Below, one piece after another: positions 42,241 through 50,115 of a stretch of DNA of 50,115 nucleotides. Each line of letters opens with the position of its first letter. Within the stretch, counting starts at the first letter, position 1. Both the position numbers and the translations under genes were made by a program. A model generated the notes under the pieces. It did no database searches, had not been told where the DNA came from, and saw nothing but the letters and a program-made list of their open reading frames with translations. Source of the stretch: an uncultured Bacteroidota bacterium (GTDB taxonomy: Bacteria > Bacteroidota > Bacteroidia > Flavobacteriales > Flavobacteriaceae); contig CACMVZ010000008.1 in the NCBI GenBank assembly GCA_902617285.1, positions 1-50,115 on the forward strand. Reading direction: 5' to 3'.

Positions 42241-43533
42241 TTATTTATTCATTAAATCCTCAATCTCATCAGCTTCTATTACAATATCACTCATAAGATT
42301 TCTTGGCGCTCCTTTTGATTGAATCACAACGTCATCTTCCAGCCTTATCCCAAAACCTTCATCAGGAATATATATTCCAGGTTCCACAGTAAAAACCATA
42401 TTCTCTTGGAATGGGTCTTCAAGAAGTCCATAATCATGAGTATCTAGTCCAAGGTGATGTGAAGTACCATGCATAAAATATTTTTTGTAAGCTGGGTTCT
42501 TCTTAGTCTGATTTTTTATATCATTTTTATTAATGAGTCCTACTTCAAGTAACTCTTTTGTCATAATTTCTCCTACTTGCTCATGAAATAATTTCCAATT
42601 GTTACCAACAGTTAACAATTTAGTAGCTTCATTCTTAACTCTTAAAACAGCATTGTAAATTTCCTTTTGTCTTTTTGAGAATTTTCCTGATACAGGAATA
42701 GTTCTAGTCATATCACTAGAATAATTTCCGTATTCTGCCCCCACATCCATTAAAATTAATTCCCCACTTTTACATTGCTTATTGTTTTTTATATAGTGAA
42801 GGACATTATTATCAATTCCACTGGCAATAATGGGAGAATATGCAAAACCTTTAGATGAGCTATTAATAAATTCATGAATAAACTCTGCTTCAATTTCATA
42901 TTCCCATACACCAGGTTTAATAAATTTTAAGACTCTGTTGAATCCTTTTCTTGTTATATCACATGCTTTTTTTATTTGATCAATTTCATCAGGGTGCTTA
43001 ATAGATCTTTGTCTTTGAAGAATTGGATTACTTTTTGCAACATTGTGAGCAGGGTAATTTTTTAAGAGCCAAGAAATAAATCTATCCTCTCTGGTTTCAA
43101 CTGGAGAGTTTGCCCTATAATGCTCATTTTTATTTATATAGAAAGTATCAACTTTAGTTGCAATTGAACTAAGTATATCCTTAAAGTCATCTACATAGTG
43201 TATGCTATCAATGCCAGATAGTTCATTTGCCTGTTTTTTACTTAATTTCTCACCTTCCCAAACTTTAGTATGATTGTCTGATTTTCTTATAAATAGTATT
43301 TCTCTTGTCCTATCATCTTTTGATGGAGGATACAATAATAATATAGTTTCTTCTTGATCAATACCTGTTAGATGAAAAATATCTCTATGTTGTTCAAAAG
43401 GTAGTTCGGAATCAGCACTTATTGGATATAAATCATTAGAGTTAAAAACAGCCATGGAATTACCCTTCATTTCATTCATGAAATTCCTTCTGTTCCTTTT
43501 ATATATTGAATTATTCAGTGGAATATATCTCAT
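42241..43533 (-). CDS. Aminopeptidase P family protein (M24 metallopeptidase, Xaa-Pro)
   Basis: A 430-residue cytoplasmic M24B peptidase which removes N-terminal residues before proline. The N-terminal domain (RNFMNEMKGNSMAVFNSND) precedes a pita-bread catalytic domain with the metal ligands: two Asp in MDVGAEYGNYSSDMTRT, His in MHGTSHHLGLDTHDYG, and two Glu in FTVEPGIYIP and RLEDDVVI. Full length for the family. Fits peptide use together with other peptide-related genes. Confidence 0.9.
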   Translation of the reverse strand: MRYIPLNNSIYKRNRRNFMNEMKGNSMAVFNSNDLYPISADSELPFEQHRDIFHLTGIDQEETILLLYPPSKDDRTREILFIRKSDNHTKVWEGEKLSKKQANELSGIDSIHYVDDFKDILSSIATKVDTFYINKNEHYRANSPVETREDRFISWLLKNYPAHNVAKSNPILQRQRSIKHPDEIDQIKKACDITRKGFNRVLKFIKPGVWEYEIEAEFIHEFINSSSKGFAYSPIIASGIDNNVLHYIKNNKQCKSGELILMDVGAEYGNYSSDMTRTIPVSGKFSKRQKEIYNAVLRVKNEATKLLTVGNNWKLFHEQVGEIMTKELLEVGLINKNDIKNQTKKNPAYKKYFMHGTSHHLGLDTHDYGLLEDPFQENMVFTVEPGIYIPDEGFGIRLEDDVVIQSKGAPRNLMSDIVIEADEIEDLMNK

Positions 43534-43598
43534 TTTATTTTTATCAATTAACTCTTTTTTAATATAATGTTTTTAAATTAAAGGTAAAATTAAAAATT

Positions 43599-46382
43599 AT
43601 GAAAAAGTTTTTGTCAATTTCATTAAGCTTAATAAGTACTGTTGTTATGTTTTCTCAACCAAATCCAACAGATGCTGAAAGTATAATTAAAGCCTACAAG
43701 GATAAAGAGATTTTAGCCCAAACATCTAGAGTTAAAAATATTGAATTTAAAAATATTGGGCCAACAATTATGAGCGGAAGAGTTGTTGCACTGGAGGTTA
43801 ATCCTCAAGATCCCACAAAATTCTATGTTGCATATGCTTCAGGGGGAGTATGGTATACAGATAATAATGGAACATCATTTCAATCTATTTCTGATGAATG
43901 GCCAACTCAAAATATTGGAGAAATTGCAATGGATTGGGGTAATGAAATATTATGGGTTGGAACAGGAGAAAATAATTCTTCAAGATCCTCATATTCTGGT
44001 ATAGGAATATTAAAGACAAATGCTGATGGTTCAAACTGGAAAAATGTTGGGTTGCATGATAGTCATCATATTGGAAAAATCTTAATAAATCCAGAAAATT
44101 CTGATCATGTAGTAATTGGAGTTACTGGGCACTTATATTCAAATAATATTAATAGAGGTGTATATGTAACCAAAGATGGTGGGCAAAACTGGAACAGGAC
44201 ATTATATGTAAATGATGTAAGTGGAATTATTGATATGTCTGATACTCCAGGAGACTTCAATGTAATGTATGCAACATCTTGGGAAAAAGATAGAAAAGCT
44301 TGGAGATTTGACGAAGATGGGAATAGTTCAGGTATATATAAAAGTATTGATGGAGGAGATAATTGGAGCTTAATATCTAATGATGAATCTGGTTTTCCAA
44401 CTGGGCCTGGAATAGGAAGAATTGGATTAGCAGTTTTTGACAAAAATATAGTTTATGCAGTTGTAGACAATCAGAACTTCAGAGAATCTAATAAAAAACT
44501 AGAAAATAAAGGTCTAACCAAAGAATCTTTTATAGGCATGACAATAGAAAACTTTAATAAGATTAGTACTGATGATCTTAAAGCTTTTTTAAAATCTAAT
44601 AGATTTCCATCTAAGTACAAACCTAAAGCTATTAAAAAAGATATTAATGATAGAAAACTTCAGCCTGAAGATTTGTATAAATATTTAGTAAATGCAAACT
44701 CTGAATTATTTGACACTCCAATAATTGGAGCAGAAGTATATAGGAGCAATGATGGAGGAAAAAAATGGGTTAAAACACATAATACATATCTAGATGGAGT
44801 TTATAATACCTATGGATATTACTTCGGTAAGATTCATGTTGATCCAAATAATAGTGAAAAAATATACACTTATGGGGTTCCAATTTTATCTTCTGATGAT
44901 GGAGGAAAAACCTTTTACAGAATAGGGAAGGAAAATGTCCATGCTGATCATCATGACCTCTGGATAAATCCAGAAAAACCAGGGCATTTAATAAATGGTA
45001 ATGATGGAGGGGTAAACATTACTTACGATGATGGAGAAAATTGGATAAAAAATAATTCTACTGAAGTTGGGCAATTTTATGCAATAAATGTAGACTATCA
45101 AAAGCCATATAATGTTTATGGTGGACTTCAAGACAATGGGGTCTGGATGGGTCCTCATAACTCAGTGGAGAGTAAAAGATGGAACATGACAGGTCAATAT
45201 CCATGGAAAGGTATTCTAGGTGGAGATGGAATGGAAATCCAAATTGATAAGAGAAATCCAAATATTGTCTTTACAGGATATCAATTTGGTTTTTATGCAA
45301 GGTTAGATCTAGATTCTGGTAAAAGAAAGTCTATTAAACCAATACATGAACTAGGTCAGTCCCCTTTTAGATTTAACTGGCAGACTCCTATTTTATTATC
45401 ACCACATAATCAAGATGTACTTTATCTTGGCTCAAATTTCTTACATAAGTCAATTAATCAAGGAGATGATTGGGAAAATATATCTGAAGATTTAACTAAA
45501 GGTGGTAAAAAAGGGAATGTGCCATATGGGACAATTACTACAATTTCAGAATCCCCTATTACAGAAGGAGTAATATATGTTGGAAGTGATGACGGTATTA
45601 TTCATGTTACAAAAAATGGAGGAAAAACATGGAAGAATATCTCTGATAACCTACCACAAGATTTATGGGTTAGTAATGTTTATGCTTCACATCATGATGA
45701 GAAAGTTATTTACGTTTCTCTGGATGGTTATAGATGGGATAACTTCTCACCTTATCTTTTTAAAAGTAACAACTATGGAAAAACATGGGAGTCTATAAGT
45801 TCAAATCTGCCAGATTCTCCTATAAATGTTGTGATAGAGGACAATCTGAATAAAAACATTTTATATGTTGGAAACGACCATGGAGTATACATATCATTAA
45901 ATCAAGGAAAAACATGGGAGCCATTTAATAAAGGTCTTACATCTGCAGCTGTGCACGATTTAGTTATTCAGACTGATGAACAACATCTATTAGTTGGAAC
46001 ACATGGAAGATCAATCTATCTAGCTGATATTAAAAAAATCCAAGATTTATCAGACGAAATACTTGAATCTTCATTATACATATATCCATTGAATAACATT
46101 AAAAAGTCTGACTCTTGGGGTGTTCAAAGAAGTATTTGGAGCCAAGCTTATGCTCCAAAGCTTGATATTACTCTATTTTCATCTTTGTCAACTAATTATA
46201 ATATATCAATTAATGACTCTAATGGAAATAATGTATACAAAAGTGAAGGCAAACTAGATAAGGGATTCAACTTTGTTAATTATGATTTAATGGATAATAA
46301 TGAATATTTAGATAAAGGTTTGTATAAGGTTTTAATTATTACGGATAACGATAATTTAGAAAAGGAATTCCAAATTCAGTAG
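43599..46382 (+). CDS. VPS10/sortilin-like BNR-repeat exported protein
   Basis: A 927-residue exported protein with a signal peptide ending VVMFSQ. It folds as a large beta propeller. Asp-box/BNR repeats include SNDGGKKWVK, SDDGGKTFYR, TKNGGKTWKN and SNNYGKTWES. The VPS10-type N-terminal pattern is IEFKNIGPTIMSGRVVALEV. Such WD40/YVTN/BNR-like proteins are common and often labelled glycosyl hydrolases in Bacteroidota; no catalytic site is visible. Length is toward the short end of the group. Confidence 0.85.
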   Translation: MKKFLSISLSLISTVVMFSQPNPTDAESIIKAYKDKEILAQTSRVKNIEFKNIGPTIMSGRVVALEVNPQDPTKFYVAYASGGVWYTDNNGTSFQSISDEWPTQNIGEIAMDWGNEILWVGTGENNSSRSSYSGIGILKTNADGSNWKNVGLHDSHHIGKILINPENSDHVVIGVTGHLYSNNINRGVYVTKDGGQNWNRTLYVNDVSGIIDMSDTPGDFNVMYATSWEKDRKAWRFDEDGNSSGIYKSIDGGDNWSLISNDESGFPTGPGIGRIGLAVFDKNIVYAVVDNQNFRESNKKLENKGLTKESFIGMTIENFNKISTDDLKAFLKSNRFPSKYKPKAIKKDINDRKLQPEDLYKYLVNANSELFDTPIIGAEVYRSNDGGKKWVKTHNTYLDGVYNTYGYYFGKIHVDPNNSEKIYTYGVPILSSDDGGKTFYRIGKENVHADHHDLWINPEKPGHLINGNDGGVNITYDDGENWIKNNSTEVGQFYAINVDYQKPYNVYGGLQDNGVWMGPHNSVESKRWNMTGQYPWKGILGGDGMEIQIDKRNPNIVFTGYQFGFYARLDLDSGKRKSIKPIHELGQSPFRFNWQTPILLSPHNQDVLYLGSNFLHKSINQGDDWENISEDLTKGGKKGNVPYGTITTISESPITEGVIYVGSDDGIIHVTKNGGKTWKNISDNLPQDLWVSNVYASHHDEKVIYVSLDGYRWDNFSPYLFKSNNYGKTWESISSNLPDSPINVVIEDNLNKNILYVGNDHGVYISLNQGKTWEPFNKGLTSAAVHDLVIQTDEQHLLVGTHGRSIYLADIKKIQDLSDEILESSLYIYPLNNIKKSDSWGVQRSIWSQAYAPKLDITLFSSLSTNYNISINDSNGNNVYKSEGKLDKGFNFVNYDLMDNNEYLDKGLYKVLIITDNDNLEKEFQIQ

Positions 46383-46427
46383 TTATTTAAACGTTTATGC
46401 ATTAATTTTGTTGTAGAATTAATGTAG

Positions 46428-47084
46428 ATGAAATTATTTAGTTCTTCGATTGGACGAAAAATATTAATGGCTCTTTCGGGCCTCTTCTTGGTTGTGTTTT
46501 TAACACAACACTTTTTAATTAATGTAACTTCTGTATTTAGTGAGGATATATTCAATAAGCTCTCCCATTTTATGGGAACTAATCCTTTAGTACAGTTTGT
46601 TCTTCAACCAATATTGATATTTGGAGTCATTTTCCATTTTGTAATGGGATTTTACCTTGAAATTTTAAATGCAAAGTCAAGAAAAAATAATTACTCAAAA
46701 TTTTCTGGTGGTTCAAATTCTTCATGGATTTCGAGAAATATGATTTTTAGCGGCGGAGTCATACTGGTTTTTTTAATAATTCATTTTATTGATTTTTGGA
46801 TACCTGAGATGAATTATAAATATGTTGAAGCTCTACCAGAGGATCCTAATAGATATTTTGAAGAGTTAGTTCACAAATTTGAAAGTCCTTTAAAAACTGC
46901 TATTTACTCTTTCTCTTTTATTTTTTTAGCATTACACCTGTTACATGGTTTTAGTTCTTCTTTTAAAACAGTTGGAGTTGATTCCAAGTATTATAATTTA
47001 ATTCAAAAAGGTACTTTCCTATTTTCAGTAATAATACCTGCAGGTTTCGTATTTATAGCGATATTCCATAATCTTACAGCATGA
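46428..47084 (+). CDS. sdhC: Succinate dehydrogenase/fumarate reductase cytochrome b subunit
   Basis: A 218-residue inner-membrane subunit of the B-type, five-helix diheme type found in Bacteroidota. The N terminus [20 protein letters not shown] starts helix 1. Candidate heme ligands are His in [23 protein letters not shown] and LHLLHGF. It anchors the complex and passes electrons to menaquinone. It overlaps sdhA by four bases (ATGA). Confidence 0.9.
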   Translation: MKLFSSSIGRKILMALSGLFLVVFLTQHFLINVTSVFSEDIFNKLSHFMGTNPLVQFVLQPILIFGVIFHFVMGFYLEILNAKSRKNNYSKFSGGSNSSWISRNMIFSGGVILVFLIIHFIDFWIPEMNYKYVEALPEDPNRYFEELVHKFESPLKTAIYSFSFIFLALHLLHGFSSSFKTVGVDSKYYNLIQKGTFLFSVIIPAGFVFIAIFHNLTA

Positions 47085-49084
47085 ATAAATTAAATTCTAA
47101 AATACCAAATGGCCCCTTAGCAGGTAAATGGACAAATCACAAAGGAAAGATCAACCTTGTTAGCCCATCAAATAAAAGAAATATTGATGTTATTGTTGTT
47201 GGGACTGGACTAGCTGGTGCATCTGCGTCTGCTACTCTGGCTGAACTCGGTTATAATGTTAAATCATTCTGTTTTCAAGATTCACCAAGACGAGCTCATT
47301 CAATTGCTGCTCAGGGAGGAATAAATGCTGCAAAAAACTATCAAGGTGATGGGGATTCAACTTACAGACTTTTTTATGATACCATAAAAGGTGGAGATTA
47401 CAGGTCAAGAGAAGCAAATGTTTATAGACTTGCTGAAGTCTCAGGAAATATAATTGACCAATGTGTTGCACAGGGAGTGCCATTTGCTAGAGACTATGGT
47501 GGACTTTTAGATAATAGATCCTTTGGTGGCGTGCAAGTTTCAAGAACTTTTTATGCTAAGGGTCAAACAGGTCAACAGCTTCTACTTGGTGCTTACTCTG
47601 CAATGAATAGACAAATTGCTCGTGGTAAAATTAAGATGTATAGTAGACATGAAATGATGGATGTTGTTATTGTAAAAGGTAAAGCTCGAGGTATTATTGC
47701 TAGAAACCTAGTTAATGGTGAAATTGAAAGACACTCTGCACATGCTGTAGTAATTGCATCTGGTGGATATGGAAACATTTTCTTTCTTTCTACTAATGCT
47801 ATGGGAAGTAATGTATCTGCAGCTTGGAAAATTCATAAAAAAGGTGCTTTTTTTGCTAACCCTTGTTTTACACAAATACATCCAACATGTATCCCTGTTT
47901 CAGGTGATTATCAGTCAAAGTTGACCCTAATGTCTGAATCACTAAGAAATGATGGAAGAATATGGGTGCCAAAAGAAAAAGCTGATGCAAAATTAATAAG
48001 GGAGGGAAAATTATCACCTGTTGATATTCCAGAAGATAAAAGAGATTATTATTTAGAGAGAAAATATCCTGCTTTTGGAAATCTTGTACCAAGAGATATC
48101 GCTTCGAGAGCTGCTAAAGAGAGGTGTGATAATGGCTACGGAGTTAATAAAACTGGTGAAGCAGTATACTTAGATTTCTCTCATGCTATTATAAGATATG
48201 GTGAAGAGAAGGCAAAAGTCAGCGGGCTTGATTCATCTGACTCAAAGTTAGTGTCTAAACTAGGAAAGGAAATTGTCAAACAAAAATATGGTAATTTATT
48301 CCAGATGTATGAGAAAATAGTTGACGAGAATCCATATGAATTACCAATGAAAATATATCCAGCTGTTCATTATACCATGGGAGGTGTATGGGTTGACTAT
48401 AACTTAATGACATCTATCCCTGGATGTTTTGCAATTGGTGAGGCAAACTTCTCAGACCACGGTGCTAATAGACTTGGAGCATCAGCATTAATGCAGGGAT
48501 TAGCAGATGGTTATTTTGTATTACCATATACTATTGGAGATTATCTGTCAAATGAAATTAGTACTGGTGAAATTTCTACAGATCTTCCGGAATTTGATAA
48601 AAGTGAAAAAGAAATATCAGCAAAATTAAAAAAGCTAATATCAAACAAAGGTGAAAAATCAGTAGACTTTTACCATAAAAAGTTAGGTAAAATAATGTGG
48701 AATAAATGTGGTATGTCAAGAAATGAAAAAGATTTAAAGTCTGCTATAAAAGAGATCAAAGAGTTAAGAGAAGACTTTCACAAAAATGTAAAAATACCTG
48801 GTGGATTAAATGAATTTAACGAGCAACTTGCTAAAGCAACAAGAGTCTCTGATTTTCTAGAGCTTGGGGAACTATTTGCAATTGATGCTCTTGAAAGAAA
48901 TGAGTCCTGTGGAGGACACTTTAGAGAAGAGTTTCAAACAGATGATGGAGAGGCAATAAGAGATGATAAAAAATTTAAATTTGTTTCAGCTTGGGAATAT
49001 AATGATGATCCTTCAAAGCCAATACTTCATAAAGAAGACTTGGAGTATGAAGATATAGAGATTAAAACAAGATCTTACAAATAA
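47081..49084 (+). CDS. sdhA: Succinate dehydrogenase flavoprotein subunit
   Basis: A 667-residue catalytic subunit. The FAD-binding [17 protein letters not shown] is near residue 44. The covalent FAD histidine is in [11 protein letters not shown], and the substrate-binding and catalytic blocks include [20 protein letters not shown] and the conserved [10 protein letters not shown]. The C terminus contains [23 protein letters not shown] cycle enzyme linking succinate oxidation to the quinone pool. Confidence 0.95.
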   Translation: MNKLNSKIPNGPLAGKWTNHKGKINLVSPSNKRNIDVIVVGTGLAGASASATLAELGYNVKSFCFQDSPRRAHSIAAQGGINAAKNYQGDGDSTYRLFYDTIKGGDYRSREANVYRLAEVSGNIIDQCVAQGVPFARDYGGLLDNRSFGGVQVSRTFYAKGQTGQQLLLGAYSAMNRQIARGKIKMYSRHEMMDVVIVKGKARGIIARNLVNGEIERHSAHAVVIASGGYGNIFFLSTNAMGSNVSAAWKIHKKGAFFANPCFTQIHPTCIPVSGDYQSKLTLMSESLRNDGRIWVPKEKADAKLIREGKLSPVDIPEDKRDYYLERKYPAFGNLVPRDIASRAAKERCDNGYGVNKTGEAVYLDFSHAIIRYGEEKAKVSGLDSSDSKLVSKLGKEIVKQKYGNLFQMYEKIVDENPYELPMKIYPAVHYTMGGVWVDYNLMTSIPGCFAIGEANFSDHGANRLGASALMQGLADGYFVLPYTIGDYLSNEISTGEISTDLPEFDKSEKEISAKLKKLISNKGEKSVDFYHKKLGKIMWNKCGMSRNEKDLKSAIKEIKELREDFHKNVKIPGGLNEFNEQLAKATRVSDFLELGELFAIDALERNESCGGHFREEFQTDDGEAIRDDKKFKFVSAWEYNDDPSKPILHKEDLEYEDIEIKTRSYK

Positions 49085-49104
49085 TAAACTAGTAAAGTAT
49101 TTAT

Positions 49105-49845
49105 ATGAAGTTATACTTAAAAATATGGAGACAAACAAACACAGATTCAAATGGATCTTTTCAAAATTATGAAATTGATGAAATAACTCCTGATATGTCT
49201 TTCCTTGAAATGATGGATGTTTTAAACGAGAAATTAATTATGGAAGGAATTGACCCTGTTGCATTTGATCATGATTGTAGAGAGGGTATTTGTGGAAGTT
49301 GCTCTTTATTTATAAATGGGAGAGCACACGGTCCTGATACTGGAATCACAACTTGTCAACTGCATATGAGAAAGTTTCAAGACGGAGACTCAATAGTTAT
49401 TGAGCCATTTAGAGCTAGTTCATTTCCAGTTATTAAAGATTTAGTTGTTGACAGAAAGTCTTTTGATAGGATTCAACATGCAGGTGGGTATATTAGTATA
49501 AATACTTCAGGTAATACACAAGATGCAAATACAATTCCAATTAGAAAAGAAGATGCAGATAATGCCTTTGATGCAGCTACATGTATAGGTTGTGGAGCTT
49601 GTGTTGCAACTTGTAAAAATGCTTCAGCAATGCTTTTTGTATCAGCAAAAGTATCCCAGTTCTCATATTTACCTCAAGGACAAGTCGAAGCGAAAGATAG
49701 AGTTCTTAATATGGTAAAGCAAATGGATGAAGAAGGCTTTGGTAATTGTACTAATACTGGAGCATGCGAGGTTGAATGTCCAAAAGGAATATCCATTAAA
49801 AACATTGCCAGGATGAATAAAGAATTTCTAAAAGCTAAGCTTTAA
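49105..49845 (+). CDS. sdhB: Succinate dehydrogenase iron-sulfur subunit
   Basis: A 246-residue iron-sulfur protein. The [2Fe-2S] site is [12 protein letters not shown] plus a later Cys. The two C-terminal clusters use [11 protein letters not shown] (about residues 159-169) and [14 protein letters not shown] (about 213-226). It follows sdhA by 20 bases, completing sdhCAB. Confidence 0.95.
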   Translation: MKLYLKIWRQTNTDSNGSFQNYEIDEITPDMSFLEMMDVLNEKLIMEGIDPVAFDHDCREGICGSCSLFINGRAHGPDTGITTCQLHMRKFQDGDSIVIEPFRASSFPVIKDLVVDRKSFDRIQHAGGYISINTSGNTQDANTIPIRKEDADNAFDAATCIGCGACVATCKNASAMLFVSAKVSQFSYLPQGQVEAKDRVLNMVKQMDEEGFGNCTNTGACEVECPKGISIKNIARMNKEFLKAKL

Positions 49846-49846
49846 T

Positions 49847-50115
49847 CTATTTAGATTTTAAAATCATTTCTATAAAATCACTAATAGTATTTCTTCCTAA
49901 CCATCTTCCAACAACAACCATGTTTTCATCGGGAATAACTACAATATAGTTCCCGCCAAAACCACTAGCATAATACAGGTTATCAGGAAGATTATTCCAT
50001 TGTGTATTTAACCACCACATAAATCCATATTCAGGATTTGTTGTTGAAGGATTTAAGGATTTATCAATCCACTCTTTCGAGATAATTCTTTTGTTATCCC
50101 AAACCCCATTATTTA
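49847..50115 (-). CDS. Serine hydrolase, beta-lactamase family (C-terminal part; 5' end outside window)
   Basis: The last 89 residues of a class-C beta-lactamase/PBP-like serine hydrolase. Visible are ISKEWIDKSLNPSTTNPEY, YGFMWWLN, the C-terminal ASGFGGNYIVVIPDENMVVV block (the region after the KTG-equivalent HxG/GxG strand) and a final helix ISDFIEMILKSK. The catalytic SxxK region lies outside the window. Convergent with sdhB with only one base between the stop codons. Confidence 0.8.
   Translation of the reverse strand, partial: NNGVWDNKRIISKEWIDKSLNPSTTNPEYGFMWWLNTQWNNLPDNLYYASGFGGNYIVVIPDENMVVVGRWLGRNTISDFIEMILKSK

Noticed and set aside
44105..44443. Minus-strand frame opposite the BNR-repeat protein
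   Set aside because: Shadow of a strong coding region; composition (Ser/Pro/Leu-rich) is typical of antisense frames.

Overview
The window looks like chromosomal DNA from a marine member of the Flavobacteriia (Bacteroidota). The sequence is strongly AT-rich, genes are tightly packed with many 1-4 base stop/start overlaps, and clear Shine-Dalgarno sequences are rare. At least two upstream regions carry the Bacteroidota-type -7 box TAnnTTTG. The gene content fits: a B-type sdhCAB operon, a TonB-dependent receptor, a YpdA-type reductase, a VPS10/BNR-repeat exoprotein, several DUF1080 proteins and many short lipoproteins. The assignment is inference from gene content; no rRNA is present. I see no insertion sequence, prophage, integrase, CRISPR array or replication origin.

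Layout. 1-4.4 kb: YpdA-like reductase, a flavodoxin-like quinone/NAD(P)H oxidoreductase, a GH3 beta-glucosidase-like lipoprotein and a DUF1643 protein. 4.4-9.5 kb (minus strand): a lipoprotein joining an InlB-type repeat to an amicyanin-like copper domain; a coupled DUF1080 + SGNH-hydrolase pair; a GntP-type permease coupled to a CrtI/PYROXD2-like oxidoreductase. 9.5-11.9 kb: a nitrogen operon in the order TorF-like porin, P-II protein, Amt, closed by a good terminator. 12-20.8 kb: a SOUL heme-binding protein, a 1008-residue kinase/M23/aminotransferase fusion, DUF805, an aldo/keto reductase, a methyltransferase, and a coupled APC permease + aldo/keto reductase-Rid fusion. 20.8-29.9 kb: a saccharopine-dehydrogenase-like enzyme, a D-aminoacylase/GFO-IDH-MocA/DUF1080 operon, a third DUF1080 lipoprotein and a coupled VOC + DUF885-like pair.

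29.9-37.4 kb is a mosaic of small genes: tiny membrane proteins, a Met/His-rich envelope protein, a LOG-family nucleosidase, a probable structured RNA with a 40-residue ORF, cold-shock protein, SpoU-type RNA methyltransferase, a HELGH metalloprotease lipoprotein, a Kazal-domain lipoprotein and tRNA-Asn. 37.4-40.1 kb is a putative metal-uptake locus: two small His-containing exported proteins and a TonB receptor with His/Asp-rich tandem-repeat loops. 40.1-50.1 kb: RseP site-2 protease, a SCO copper chaperone, Xaa-Pro aminopeptidase, the VPS10/BNR protein, sdhCAB and the 3' part of a beta-lactamase-family serine hydrolase running off the window.

Physiologically this suggests an aerobic heterotroph specialised in polymer- and peptide-derived substrates (GH3, DUF1080/GFO-IDH, SGNH, D-aminoacylase, M24) with ammonium uptake and envelope metal handling. 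The items most worth a second look are the kinase/M23/aminotransferase fusion, the permease + aldo/keto reductase-Rid pair, the His-rich receptor locus, and the structured intergenic element at 33.6-33.9 kb.
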